Shown here one piece after another: positions 8,318 to 16,449 of a stretch of DNA of 45,315 bases. This stretch comes from Chitinispirillum sp. GTDB taxonomy: Bacteria > Fibrobacterota > Chitinivibrionia > Chitinivibrionales > Chitinispirillaceae. The DNA is taken from positions 1 to 45,315 of the forward strand of contig SKJJ01000129.1 of the NCBI GenBank assembly GCA_007115975.1, read 5' to 3'. Position 1 is the first letter of the stretch. Each line of letters opens with the position of its first letter. A program made the position numbers and the translations under genes. The notes under the pieces are model-generated. The model did not search any database, was not told where the DNA came from, and saw only the letters and a list, made by a program, of their open reading frames with translations.

Positions 8318-9910
8318 TCAATCCACGTTAAATGGTATAAAGAACGTTCTGTTTTCTCTGCGGACTAACAGTAGTACAGAATTGTCGATCTTCAGGTTGT
8401 CTGCGAGTGTCTGAAAGTCCTTTTTTGAGTTAATGGTAATTGGGGCAGCGCCGCTCACCCTTGCCTCTGTAACGACATCACCGGCAACCAGCTCGGCCCT
8501 TCTGTCAACCACATTCTCCTCCACCCGCACCACTACAGCGCCATTGACATTATCTGGCAGGTCATAGCGAGAACGCATTTCATCAGAAATATCGGATACG
8601 ACTATTCCCGTTCTGTTTTTCCTGATTCGTTTTGACTGCTGTTTCAGGGGACTATCCTGCCCTGCGACAGATGCAGGGCTTTGGGTGTCATCACTTCTTT
8701 GGGACACGGTCATTCTGATCACTTTTTGTTGCCCATCTCTGATAAGCTGGATGACAATAATTTTTCCCGGGGTGGTATGTGCTATGGTGTTACGGAGCTG
8801 ATTTGAATTATCCATATTTTTTTTATTTATGGACATGATCACATCCCCTCTCTGGATTCCCGCTCGGTGAGCTGGCTCACCCCTGAAGACATCCGAAACC
8901 AGGACTCCCCCATCGTGGCCCACCCCCAGAGCCTGCCTCGAAACGGTTGTAAGGTCCTGAATGGCGATCCCTATCCACCCCCTGATAACTCTTCCCTCAT
9001 AAATGATGTCTTCCATCACTTTTTTTGCCATATTGACGGGAATGGCAAATCCGATACCGATAAATCCGCCGGTTTTAGAGTAGATGAGGGTGTTGATACC
9101 CACCAGCTCACCGTATATATTAACAAGAGCTCCACCGCTGTTACCCGGATTTATTGCAGCATCAGTCTGAATAAAGTTTTGATACAGCGATGCATCCCCC
9201 ACATTTCTTCCCAGTGCAGAAACTATCCCCATTGTAACTGATGAGGTGAGAGAGAAGGGGTTTCCCACCGCAACAACCAGATCCCCCGATTCCACCAGAT
9301 CGGAATTGGAAAGAAAAGCAACCGGCAGATCGGGTGGGATCTCTGCGCTGATTTTCAAAACTGCAATATCGGTAAGGGAGTCGAATCCGATAACGTCAGC
9401 TTTAAGAGTACGGTTGTTTGACATCCGTATTTCGACTTCTGTAGCTCCTGTGATGACATGATAATTGGTGAGCACATAACCATCCTTTGAAACAATCACA
9501 CCACTTCCAAGCCCCTCCTGCCTTCGCTCTCTTGATTCGGGAGGAGGAGGGGGGTGACGGTTTTGGTTTCCGTGGGGACCAAAGAAAAAATCATCATCAT
9601 CATCATCGAGATTAGGGCGGTGACTGCCAAAAGGGTTACGGTGAAAGAGAACCGTATCGATTTTTGTGGGTATGACAGAGACCACAAACGGGACAACCTC
9701 CCTGGCGATATCAACAAACACCTTGTTTAAGCTGCTCATTTGGTCTCTGTTTTCAATGGAAGGAGGCGTTGAGGCCCCAAACACCACACTCCCTCGCTTG
9801 GGACGGGGATACTCCTGCTGCTGATCTGCAAAGCTGCAGTTTATGGCCAACAGAAGAGAAAATACCAGAATATACCAGGGTTTGCGCATACCTCGCTTTA
9901 CCTTTTTCAT
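8318..9910 (-). CDS. degQ: DegQ/HtrA-type periplasmic serine protease with two PDZ domains
   Basis: A 530-residue exported protease. The signal peptide spans about residues 1-28 (cleavage near SFA-DQQ). The trypsin-like domain carries the triad His (LTNYHVITGA), Asp (DSLTDIAVLKI) and Ser (NPGNSGGALVN). Two PDZ domains follow: the first around GGVLVSDVFRGEPAHRAGI, the second more diverged. The LA-loop region before the protease core has a run of six Asp and then Pro/His-rich sequence (HPPPPPES), encoded by a GAT microsatellite. HtrA proteases degrade or refold damaged envelope proteins. It is transcribed divergently from a YflT-like stress gene across 152 bp. The ATG follows AAGGAG with 9-nt spacing. 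Confidence 0.93.
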   Translation of the reverse strand: MKKVKRGMRKPWYILVFSLLLAINCSFADQQQEYPRPKRGSVVFGASTPPSIENRDQMSSLNKVFVDIAREVVPFVVSVIPTKIDTVLFHRNPFGSHRPNLDDDDDDFFFGPHGNQNRHPPPPPESRERRQEGLGSGVIVSKDGYVLTNYHVITGATEVEIRMSNNRTLKADVIGFDSLTDIAVLKISAEIPPDLPVAFLSNSDLVESGDLVVAVGNPFSLTSSVTMGIVSALGRNVGDASLYQNFIQTDAAINPGNSGGALVNIYGELVGINTLIYSKTGGFIGIGFAIPVNMAKKVMEDIIYEGRVIRGWIGIAIQDLTTVSRQALGVGHDGGVLVSDVFRGEPAHRAGIQRGDVIMSINKKNMDNSNQLRNTIAHTTPGKIIVIQLIRDGQQKVIRMTVSQRSDDTQSPASVAGQDSPLKQQSKRIRKNRTGIVVSDISDEMRSRYDLPDNVNGAVVVRVEENVVDRRAELVAGDVVTEARVSGAAPITINSKKDFQTLADNLKIDNSVLLLVRRENRTFFIPFNVD

Positions 9911-10062
9911 ATAACCACTCTCCTTCCGGTGTCTTTAGCTTCTGATATTTAACAGTCAAGAAGCATGCCATAGTGCGACGGTGCATATCTGGCATAGTGC
10001 TTGCCTCTGGTTAAAGAAGGTTAGCCTGCAAACAAGCGTTGCCACCGTAAGGAGAGAAGAGT

Positions 10063-10563
10063 ATGAGATCGGTTTTTGCCCTGTTTTCTGAATTTGACAA
10101 AGCCAAAGGTGTTGTCAGCTCACTCTTAAACAGAGACATCAGTATAAAAGAGATAAATGCAGTTGTTCAGAATGCCAAAGCCAGACTGAACCTTGACATA
10201 AAGCATCCAGAGCTAAAGGCAGAAGTCTCCTTATACCCTGGAAAAACCTCTTTAGAGGGACTTGAGCGGCTACTGACAGGTATACGCCCGGTTAATACAC
10301 AGGACACCGGAACCATTCTTGCAGCCGGAGTGGCAGGGTCAATTCTTGGAAAAGCAGCACAAATCTCTGCGGACAAAAACACCAACAGCCTTCAGAGAGC
10401 ACTTGTAAGCTTTGGCTTTCCTCAACGTACAGCTGCTCTTTACAGAGAAAATATAGCAACGGGACAAATCATGCTGTGGATCCGATCACCCGACCGACGG
10501 GTACCGGAAATAGTAAACGTAATTAACGATTACGAAGGTCACGATATTATCACAATTCAATAG
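10063..10563 (+). CDS. YflT/general-stress-17M-like protein
   Basis: A 166-residue soluble protein without signal peptide. The N-terminal half (VFALFSEFDKAKGVVSSLL) and the C-terminal half (TAALYRENIATGQIMLWIRS, ending in a short DIITIQ strand) resemble the general stress protein 17M/YflT fold, with a Gly/Ala-rich central segment (residues 87-105) typical of these proteins. Function is unknown in the family; expression is often stress-linked. The gene starts behind GGAGAG with 8-nt spacing and is divergent from degQ, which suits a shared envelope or general stress response. Its last 14 bases overlap the end of the DUF4184 gene on the other strand. Confidence 0.6.
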   Translation: MRSVFALFSEFDKAKGVVSSLLNRDISIKEINAVVQNAKARLNLDIKHPELKAEVSLYPGKTSLEGLERLLTGIRPVNTQDTGTILAAGVAGSILGKAAQISADKNTNSLQRALVSFGFPQRTAALYRENIATGQIMLWIRSPDRRVPEIVNVINDYEGHDIITIQ

Positions 10564-11401
10564 AGACAGATTCCCCCTCACCCTGATCAATAGATTTCAA
10601 TTTTCTGTAAACCAGTCTCATTTTCAACCGGGTGGGCAGTATCCAGTGCCATAAAAAAGCAAACAGCAACACCGCCAGCAAAAAGCTGCTCACCGAAGCA
10701 ATTGCAGCATTTGAAACAAATTCCCGCACCATTCCTATACTGCGTAAATGATATGAAGTGAGTATGCCATAGAAAGCTCCGCCGAAAACGGTGCAAAATG
10801 CTATGGCTGAAACAAACAGTGCTCTTTTGCCCCCGGGAAAGTGGTGACCCCACACACACCTCTCCCTCTGAGCTCCTTTGTACCAACTCCAGTACCAGTG
10901 CATAAGTGCCAACACCCCAATTGCAGAAAACAGGTACTGAAGAAAAAAATAGACCCTTACCGGATTTCCAAAAAGGTAAAACAGCGGCAGATCAAACCAG
11001 GAGATATAAGTTGTTAAAAAGCTGCCCGAATGAGTAAGTGCATCAAAGACAATGTGAGAAACTGCCCCCACAAGAAGAGACATCACGATGTTAAAAAACC
11101 TTGAAAGTGGCAAAAAGGTAAACTCCCTGGCCACCGGCAGCAACTTTTCACGGTGTTTTTTTGGAAGAACCGATATGAGCGGAAACTTTAAAACCTTATG
11201 GAATAAAAGCAGGGACAATAACCCCACTGGGATGCAAAACAGAAACAGACCCAAAGGGGTGTGAGCTATAAGCCTTTGGGTCGAAAGACGTAAGAAAAAC
11301 TCAAAGTCAGGGATAATGCTCCCCACGATCAACGGTGAAAGCAGTAATCCTAATTTTCGAAAAGGCACCGCAACGACTGGATGAGCAACAGTAAGGGGCA
11401 T
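10550..11401 (-). CDS. DUF4184 family integral membrane protein
   Basis: A 283-residue membrane protein with about six hydrophobic segments. The N-terminal PLTVAHPVVAVPFR motif followed by GSIIPDFEFF is the hallmark of DUF4184, related in pattern to metal-dependent membrane hydrolases (YdjM-like) with conserved His and Asp: HxxxP, PDFEF, SHIVFDALTHSGSF. The motif HIVFDALTHSG is likely to contribute metal ligands. No experimental function is established for DUF4184. It overlaps the YflT-like gene tail to tail by 14 bp. The ATG start has only a distant AGGAT, so the start is less certain but the conserved motif begins right there. Confidence 0.78.
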   Translation of the reverse strand: MPLTVAHPVVAVPFRKLGLLLSPLIVGSIIPDFEFFLRLSTQRLIAHTPLGLFLFCIPVGLLSLLLFHKVLKFPLISVLPKKHREKLLPVAREFTFLPLSRFFNIVMSLLVGAVSHIVFDALTHSGSFLTTYISWFDLPLFYLFGNPVRVYFFLQYLFSAIGVLALMHWYWSWYKGAQRERCVWGHHFPGGKRALFVSAIAFCTVFGGAFYGILTSYHLRSIGMVREFVSNAAIASVSSFLLAVLLFAFLWHWILPTRLKMRLVYRKLKSIDQGEGESVSIEL

Positions 11402-11547
11402 ACGTTTTTACATATCCTTTCTTAAAATGAGATTAGCAATTCGAAGGGGATTTGTTATTATTGGAGGGTATTGCTCTTCTTTTTTTTTGAAAAGTTTGTC
11501 GCGCTACAGCGGGAGTTGTTTTAGGAGTTTGTAGAAGGAATAATTAT

Positions 11548-11681
11548 TTGGGCGCAACCCTCGAAGACTCAGGTCGGTTCTCCTCCGGGCTCGCTGCGCT
11601 CGGTACGTCGTTTATATCCCGACTTTACGTCGGGATGTTGAGCGCACTGGACAATAGGAATTGTCCCCCCTCCGTCCCCCC
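11548..11681 (+). repeat. Dispersed intergenic repeat R1, copy C
   Basis: It shares TGGGCGC, CGAAGAC, CGGTTCTCCTCC, GGCTCGCTGCGCTCGGTAC, CGTTTATA, GGAATTGTCC and CCGTCCCCCC in order with the reverse complement of copies A and B. It differs by an inserted perfect hairpin ATCCCGAC-tttac-GTCGGGAT (11616-11636). Confidence 0.75.
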
Positions 11682-11789
11682 TTGCGCTCTTACCCAAGCG
11701 GCCGTTTATATGCACAGCATTTTATTTCAGTGTAATATTTACACACGGTACTCCGGTTGAATGTTTAAGCTACTGAGCAAGACGCGCCA

Positions 11790-11930
11790 GGGGGGACGGA
11801 ATGTGGCGTCTTCGCCAGTACATCCTAAAAGTGGAGCATTCCGATGCGCAACGCTATAAACGGTACCGAGCGCAGCGAGCATGGAGGAGAACCGGTGCCG
11901 TCTTCGGCAGGCGCCCAGATTCTTACTCAT
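11790..11930 (-). repeat. Dispersed intergenic repeat R1, copy B
   Basis: Closest relative of copy A: from GGGGGGACGGAATGTGG to CCCAGATTCTTACTCAT almost every block matches. It carries about 27 extra bases (roughly 11807-11835, CGTCTTCGCCAGTACATCC...) where copy A has only GACA. The block CGTCTTCG occurs twice in this copy, as if a segment had been duplicated. Confidence 0.8.
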
Positions 11931-12015
11931 ATTTTATATTTAAAGATGCGAAATACTGCTGGTTAGATGCAAGTGGTTTGAGCATGCCATCACAGACAGA
12001 TATGCTTCCGCAATT

Positions 12016-12657
12016 TTATCTTAAAAGCTCCGGTAACCCTGTTTCCAATTTCACCTTGAGCTCAGCCACACTCCCCGAATATCCCTGATCACAGAGTGTG
12101 GTACAAAACTCCTCATGGTCTCGTCCCCTGCGATAATCGGGTTCCCTTGGCGGATGCCTCAGGTAGCGGCCTATCAAAGAGATATCGGAATTTACCATAA
12201 GACTTGATTGATAGTAAAACAGCATCGGGTCTCTTCCCATATAGAGAGAGCTTCCGAGCACTTTTTTTTCACCAATAGCCAGATCACTTATACCACTGGT
12301 TGTAACCCCCTTAGCGCCAGCACTATCCAAGGTGGTTATGAAAGCTGCATGAACAGAGTTGAAAATAGCAAGTGCGGTCTGCTCTTTTTTTCTGGTACCA
12401 ACAATAATGGAAACAATCATTCCCGGAGCGAGTACCACCGTCCCCCCTCCCCCTCTTCGCTGCGTTATACGGACACCATCAGAATCACACCTCTGTACAT
12501 ATATCTCATCGCGTACAACCCTGCATGAGGGGCCATGTACGATTTCCACATCCCTTTGCTCATAGATGTAAACAAAGGGCAGAGGATTGACAGCCCCGAA
12601 CATAAACAGCGCATCATTTTTTCGCAGGTCACCTCTGAATTCAGGAATTTTACTCAT
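12016..12657 (-). CDS. Lipoate/biotin protein ligase family protein (LplA-like)
   Basis: A 213-residue protein of the BPL/LplA/LipB fold. The RRGGGGTVV block (residues 68-76) matches the LplA adenylate-binding motif RR.GGG.V, and DLAIGEKKVLGSSLY fits the region with the catalytic lysine. Length is shorter than LplA of E. coli because the C-terminal accessory domain is missing, as in two-part or small ligases. Expected activity is attachment of lipoate or octanoate to a lipoyl domain, but the substrate is not shown. It overlaps the upstream DUF362 gene by 4 bp (ATGA), so the two are translationally coupled. AGGA lies 4 nt before the start codon. Confidence 0.72.
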   Translation of the reverse strand: MSKIPEFRGDLRKNDALFMFGAVNPLPFVYIYEQRDVEIVHGPSCRVVRDEIYVQRCDSDGVRITQRRGGGGTVVLAPGMIVSIIVGTRKKEQTALAIFNSVHAAFITTLDSAGAKGVTTSGISDLAIGEKKVLGSSLYMGRDPMLFYYQSSLMVNSDISLIGRYLRHPPREPDYRRGRDHEEFCTTLCDQGYSGSVAELKVKLETGLPELLR

Positions 12658-13862
12658 TTTTTCCTGTCACGCCGCTGCACAAAACGGGATGAAGCAAGCA
12701 GTCCGATAAAGGAGAGAAACGGAAACAGCTTACCGATCAAAGGTCTTCTGATTACAATCGCCCGTGAGGGACACATCTCATGACAGCAGAAACATCTGAT
12801 ACACTCTTTGTAATCATATACAGGTGGAGATTTTCTCTGATTTTTCCCCCAGTTAACCGCTTTTGGATCAACCGGACACACCTGAACACACCTGCCGCAC
12901 CTCGTACACTTTTCTTGCAAAATAACAGGTTTTGGGATAACCTGTGCCTTGAGGGATTTAAGGAATCTGCTGCGGGGCATTGGCTCCACCGGTTTTCTGA
13001 CCACGTCAAATTCTTTGTCAATAAATTTCTGGATCTCTGCACCTACAATTTCTATCTCCTCCTCAAGGTAGGTACCAAGACCAGCCTCTTTACCCGCAAT
13101 AGAGGTGGAGATGTATTGCGGATTGAGATCAATGAGCCTTGCAGCAACGGCATCGAGCGCAACCGGATCGGTTGACAGGATAATAAGCCCCATCTTTTTG
13201 GGATCACCGCTTTGGGGACCATTGCCCTCCATGGCGTACACCGCGTCCATTATGTAAAGTCTTGGAGACACCAGACTGCACACATCAACAACAAGTCTTG
13301 AGAATTCAGCAATGTCGGGGAATCTGGCATGGTAATCGCCCTTTACACCGCCCGGAACACAACCATACTGATTTTTTACTGCACCGGTGAGTCTTGTCAA
13401 ACCGTGGGTTTTGAGTTTGGGGATGCTTATCACCCCGTCGGATTCGATTACCCCGTTTGCGATTACAAGGTTTTTGCTCGACACCCCTTTGGGGTGCGAT
13501 ACCGGTTTACCATTATCGAAATCCGCAGGCTCAATCCCCTCTTGCTGTGCAACATCAAAATGCCCTGACCTCTTAAGAGCCTTGAGTGAAGCCTGAATTC
13601 CACCCGGGGAATCACCATATTTAAGAAAAGCACCGGTTTTTTTGAACACCCGGCCAACAGCTCTGAACACAGCCGGATGAGTAACAACACAGCGCTGGGG
13701 ATCGGTTCCCCAGAGTATGTTTGGTTTCAACAGTATGTTTTCATCCGGTGAAGCGAACCGGGCTGCTCCACCCAGAAGATCCACCCCCCGCTGCACAGCA
13801 TCATCAACACAGCTTTGATCGTAGCAGTCGCACTCTACCAGCGCGACAACAGACTTTTCCAT
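12654..13862 (-). CDS. DUF362 protein with C-terminal 2[4Fe-4S] ferredoxin domain
   Basis: A 402-residue cytoplasmic protein. Residues 1-290 are a DUF362 domain (KPNILWG, GDSPGG, PKLKTHGLTRLTGAVKNQYG, STDPVALDAV). Residues about 318-375 hold two ferredoxin motifs, CTRCGRCVQVCPVDP and CIRCFCCHEMCPS, that should bind two [4Fe-4S] clusters. The family is common in anaerobes, with no settled biochemical role; electron transfer to an unknown partner is likely. A Shine-Dalgarno GGGGAG precedes the ATG. It forms an overlapping pair with the LplA-like gene. A short basic, hydrophobic tail after residue 380 may touch the membrane. Confidence 0.85.
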   Translation of the reverse strand: MEKSVVALVECDCYDQSCVDDAVQRGVDLLGGAARFASPDENILLKPNILWGTDPQRCVVTHPAVFRAVGRVFKKTGAFLKYGDSPGGIQASLKALKRSGHFDVAQQEGIEPADFDNGKPVSHPKGVSSKNLVIANGVIESDGVISIPKLKTHGLTRLTGAVKNQYGCVPGGVKGDYHARFPDIAEFSRLVVDVCSLVSPRLYIMDAVYAMEGNGPQSGDPKKMGLIILSTDPVALDAVAARLIDLNPQYISTSIAGKEAGLGTYLEEEIEIVGAEIQKFIDKEFDVVRKPVEPMPRSRFLKSLKAQVIPKPVILQEKCTRCGRCVQVCPVDPKAVNWGKNQRKSPPVYDYKECIRCFCCHEMCPSRAIVIRRPLIGKLFPFLSFIGLLASSRFVQRRDRKK

Positions 13863-14164
13863 TTATCTCCCCGAAATTTATAATTGCTAAATAAAATAAT
13901 ACCTGCAGACCGGAAAAAGAGGCCTGCTGGTGGATTTATGCGGGGGATACTGTTTGTTGTTTGTGTTTGCACTCAAGATGCCTGCACTGAAGGCAGTCGA
14001 AGTGAGCTCCTGTTCGACGGGAGTGCTGGTTCTCCGGAGTCGAATGATGAGCGTAAGAATACTACAGCTTAACTTTACTTACAGATAGTTTCTTAACGTA
14101 ACCCCAATCGGATTTGGAAGACTCCTGAAGAGGGACACTACCGACGACACCTCAACCCCCCAGT
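13863..14164. other. 302-bp gene-free interval between the PrkA operon and the DUF362 gene
   Basis: No gene seen. It contains a near-palindrome CTCCTGTTCGACGGGAG (about 14009-14025) and a GGTTCTCCGG...GAGCGTAAGAAT stretch that faintly recalls R1. No clear terminator for the PrkA operon is visible. Confidence 0.5.
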
Positions 14165-16447
14165 CTACACATCGTATTTCCTGGCAAGACCGTCATCTAT
14201 AACGTACATACAGACCTCCTTAGCCCCCTGTTGGGTATAGCCGAATTTTCTTCTGAGATTTCTGATAAGGTACCGGACATCATCCCGTATACGCTTATCA
14301 TAAGTCTTGAAATCTTTAGTATCATAATCCTTTATTGCTCTTCTGAAATTTTCATTATCCAAAAAAGGGTCAAGGGCATGTTTTTTAAGATTCTGGACAT
14401 ATCGCTCATTAAGATCCAAAAAGAGTTTGGTCTCTTTAATGGATTTATTATTGAGCATCAGATCCTGAGTGAGGGTTTTTGATGTATACTCTCTCTGCGC
14501 CTCCTCCCTGAATGTCCATCTTCTCGATGCACCGGCATCAGCCCCAATAAGGCGGCCTTCTATATTCTGGAAGAATTCTTCCGTTATTTTCAAACGTTCT
14601 CCAGTGTAGGTGCATATCTCCGTTGCCGGTGGTTCAAAATTAATTGCAAAGATATAATTAAGAATATCATTGGCCATCTGCTGTTCATTATAATAGTAAA
14701 GAGATTCTTTTACTTCCTGAAGTACTGTATAGTTGTACAATCGAAGCAGGGAATCAAGAAATCCTGTTGGAATAGAGCGCATCAGCTCCCTGTTTTTCTT
14801 GAGAAAATAGTCAACCAGCATAGACATATTTATCAGCTTACCCTGTCTTGAGTAAGTAGAGATGAAGTCATTAAAAACCTTTATAGAGTCTCGTCCGGAG
14901 ATGCCACTTACTCCCTCACGGTCGGCTTCTGCAATAATTTTCCTTCTGCGGTCGGCAGTAAGTTCTCTTCGGTCATCCTCACTGAGCCACTCGGGTATTA
15001 TGCCGGAGTAGATCTCCATTTTGAGCAGCTGAAGATTCTCATCGCAATAGATACCGTATTTTTTGGGGTCTCCGATCCATTCAAGCAGTGCTTCGGAGCG
15101 ACTATTCATGCGTGAAGAGATAATAACCCGTGCGAAGTTGTTTAGAATTCTGGGCAAAAAGAGCTCTTCCACATGAGTTCCGAATGTCTGGCGATAAATT
15201 TTTACCTCGGTTGTTAAATCCAGCACATACGGAATGTTTATATATTCTATTCTGTCACTGAAAGATCTGAACTCCTTTACATTATTTTGATCTTCGGGGT
15301 TCATAATCGCCAGCAGCAGTGAATTCACATTCTCTTCAACATCATCAACCTTGTGCACACCTTCACTTATTATATTATGCAGTTCGATAAGTCTTTCACG
15401 GTTGTGAGACTTTATGTCCATCAGCGCATACACCCCGTTGTTTGTTTTCGCATGACGTGAATAGAGATAGTGTACATCCGAAGAATCCTTTAGCAACATC
15501 GATAACCTGCGCTGGACTGATGGGTTATAAATGATACTGTTTTGGGGCAATGGATCACCGGGGTTGAACACACTGACCCCTTCACCTATGCTGCGGTTGA
15601 ACCGGTAGTGCCTTGCATAAAGCATATTGTGTACTATTTTCGGGTTTTTAAATTTGTTCAACAGAGCTCTGTATAGACTGCTGCAGAATGTGCAAGGCGT
15701 ATCCTTGAAGACCCAGTGATACTCTTTCGATGACAACAGGTTGTCAAGAAAAGGTGACTCACTGAAAATCTCTCTGAACAATATCTCCCGGTAGTTTTTT
15801 GGGACAATCAAAACAGGGTGATCATGACTTGGACAGGGTATCTCCACGATTCCATCAGACCCACTCATGACAAGCCGCTCATTGAGCTGATTTACAGCAC
15901 TTTTTTTATCTGCGCCAAGAAGTATAGCCAGTTGCTCAAGTACAGGTTCCTGATGCATTGTTTCACCAAAGAGGGCCGAATCCAGCCTCCATGTGATCTC
16001 ATACCTCATCCCCTCCTTTGAATTGGCATAGTATTCAAGCCTTCTGAGCAGGTTGTTTAAAAATGTACTTTTCCCGCATCCGGGGGGACCGTTAAAGATG
16101 TAGATTTTATTCTGCTGTGCCCCTCTTGCCATACTCTCCACAAGAGAGACTAATCTGTTTGAAAATATTCTGTCCGCGAAAAATGGTCTGTCGGTATCTG
16201 TTTCAAACAATCTGCTGCAATCATATCTTACATAGTTAATAGATTGGGGGTCTTTGGGATACTCATCTATTCCGGGGCCAATATGTTCCAGCATCATATC
16301 ATGAAAGACCTGAAATACATTACGAAGTACGATCCGTGGTTTCAGTGACATCTCTCTGAGGAACTCCTCAAATGTAAGGGCTGGCTCAGGACTTCGGTCA
16401 GTCATCCGTCTGTTCAGGTTGTTTAATGCGGTGTTTACATAATCCAT
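14165..16447 (-). CDS. Second PrkA-family AAA+ protein of the SpoVR operon
   Basis: A 760-residue protein of the PrkA family (AAA+ ATPase-like domain plus C-terminal kinase-like region). Walker A is GPPGCGKST (about 120-128). At the Walker B position it has GVYALMDIKSHN (about 338-349), with one Asp and no adjacent Glu, while the first PrkA of this operon has SDE. Residues 252-255 form CTFC. The PrkA-type motif with GEGVSVFNPGD is at about 288-298 and SGISGRDSI lies in the C-terminal half. It begins 2 bp after the spoVR stop and ends the operon, so all four products are probably made together. It is much diverged from the first PrkA. Whether it is an active ATPase, a kinase or a regulatory partner is unknown. 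Confidence 0.8.
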   Translation of the reverse strand: MDYVNTALNNLNRRMTDRSPEPALTFEEFLREMSLKPRIVLRNVFQVFHDMMLEHIGPGIDEYPKDPQSINYVRYDCSRLFETDTDRPFFADRIFSNRLVSLVESMARGAQQNKIYIFNGPPGCGKSTFLNNLLRRLEYYANSKEGMRYEITWRLDSALFGETMHQEPVLEQLAILLGADKKSAVNQLNERLVMSGSDGIVEIPCPSHDHPVLIVPKNYREILFREIFSESPFLDNLLSSKEYHWVFKDTPCTFCSSLYRALLNKFKNPKIVHNMLYARHYRFNRSIGEGVSVFNPGDPLPQNSIIYNPSVQRRLSMLLKDSSDVHYLYSRHAKTNNGVYALMDIKSHNRERLIELHNIISEGVHKVDDVEENVNSLLLAIMNPEDQNNVKEFRSFSDRIEYINIPYVLDLTTEVKIYRQTFGTHVEELFLPRILNNFARVIISSRMNSRSEALLEWIGDPKKYGIYCDENLQLLKMEIYSGIIPEWLSEDDRRELTADRRRKIIAEADREGVSGISGRDSIKVFNDFISTYSRQGKLINMSMLVDYFLKKNRELMRSIPTGFLDSLLRLYNYTVLQEVKESLYYYNEQQMANDILNYIFAINFEPPATEICTYTGERLKITEEFFQNIEGRLIGADAGASRRWTFREEAQREYTSKTLTQDLMLNNKSIKETKLFLDLNERYVQNLKKHALDPFLDNENFRRAIKDYDTKDFKTYDKRIRDDVRYLIRNLRRKFGYTQQGAKEVCMYVIDDGLARKYDV

Positions 16448-16449
16448 AC

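Larger units (their letters stand above)
11402..12015. other. 614-bp gene-free interval with an inverted pair of R1 repeats
   Basis: No credible gene. The interval holds R1 copy C (plus orientation of the GGGCGC... strand) and R1 copy B (opposite), which face each other across about 108 bp (11682-11789). Short frames on both strands within it are explained by the repeat. Confidence 0.7.

Noticed and set aside
13960-14060. Possible fourth R1 copy upstream of the DUF362 gene
   Set aside because: Only short strings such as GGTTCTCC and GTAAGAAT are shared, in doubtful order; too weak to call.
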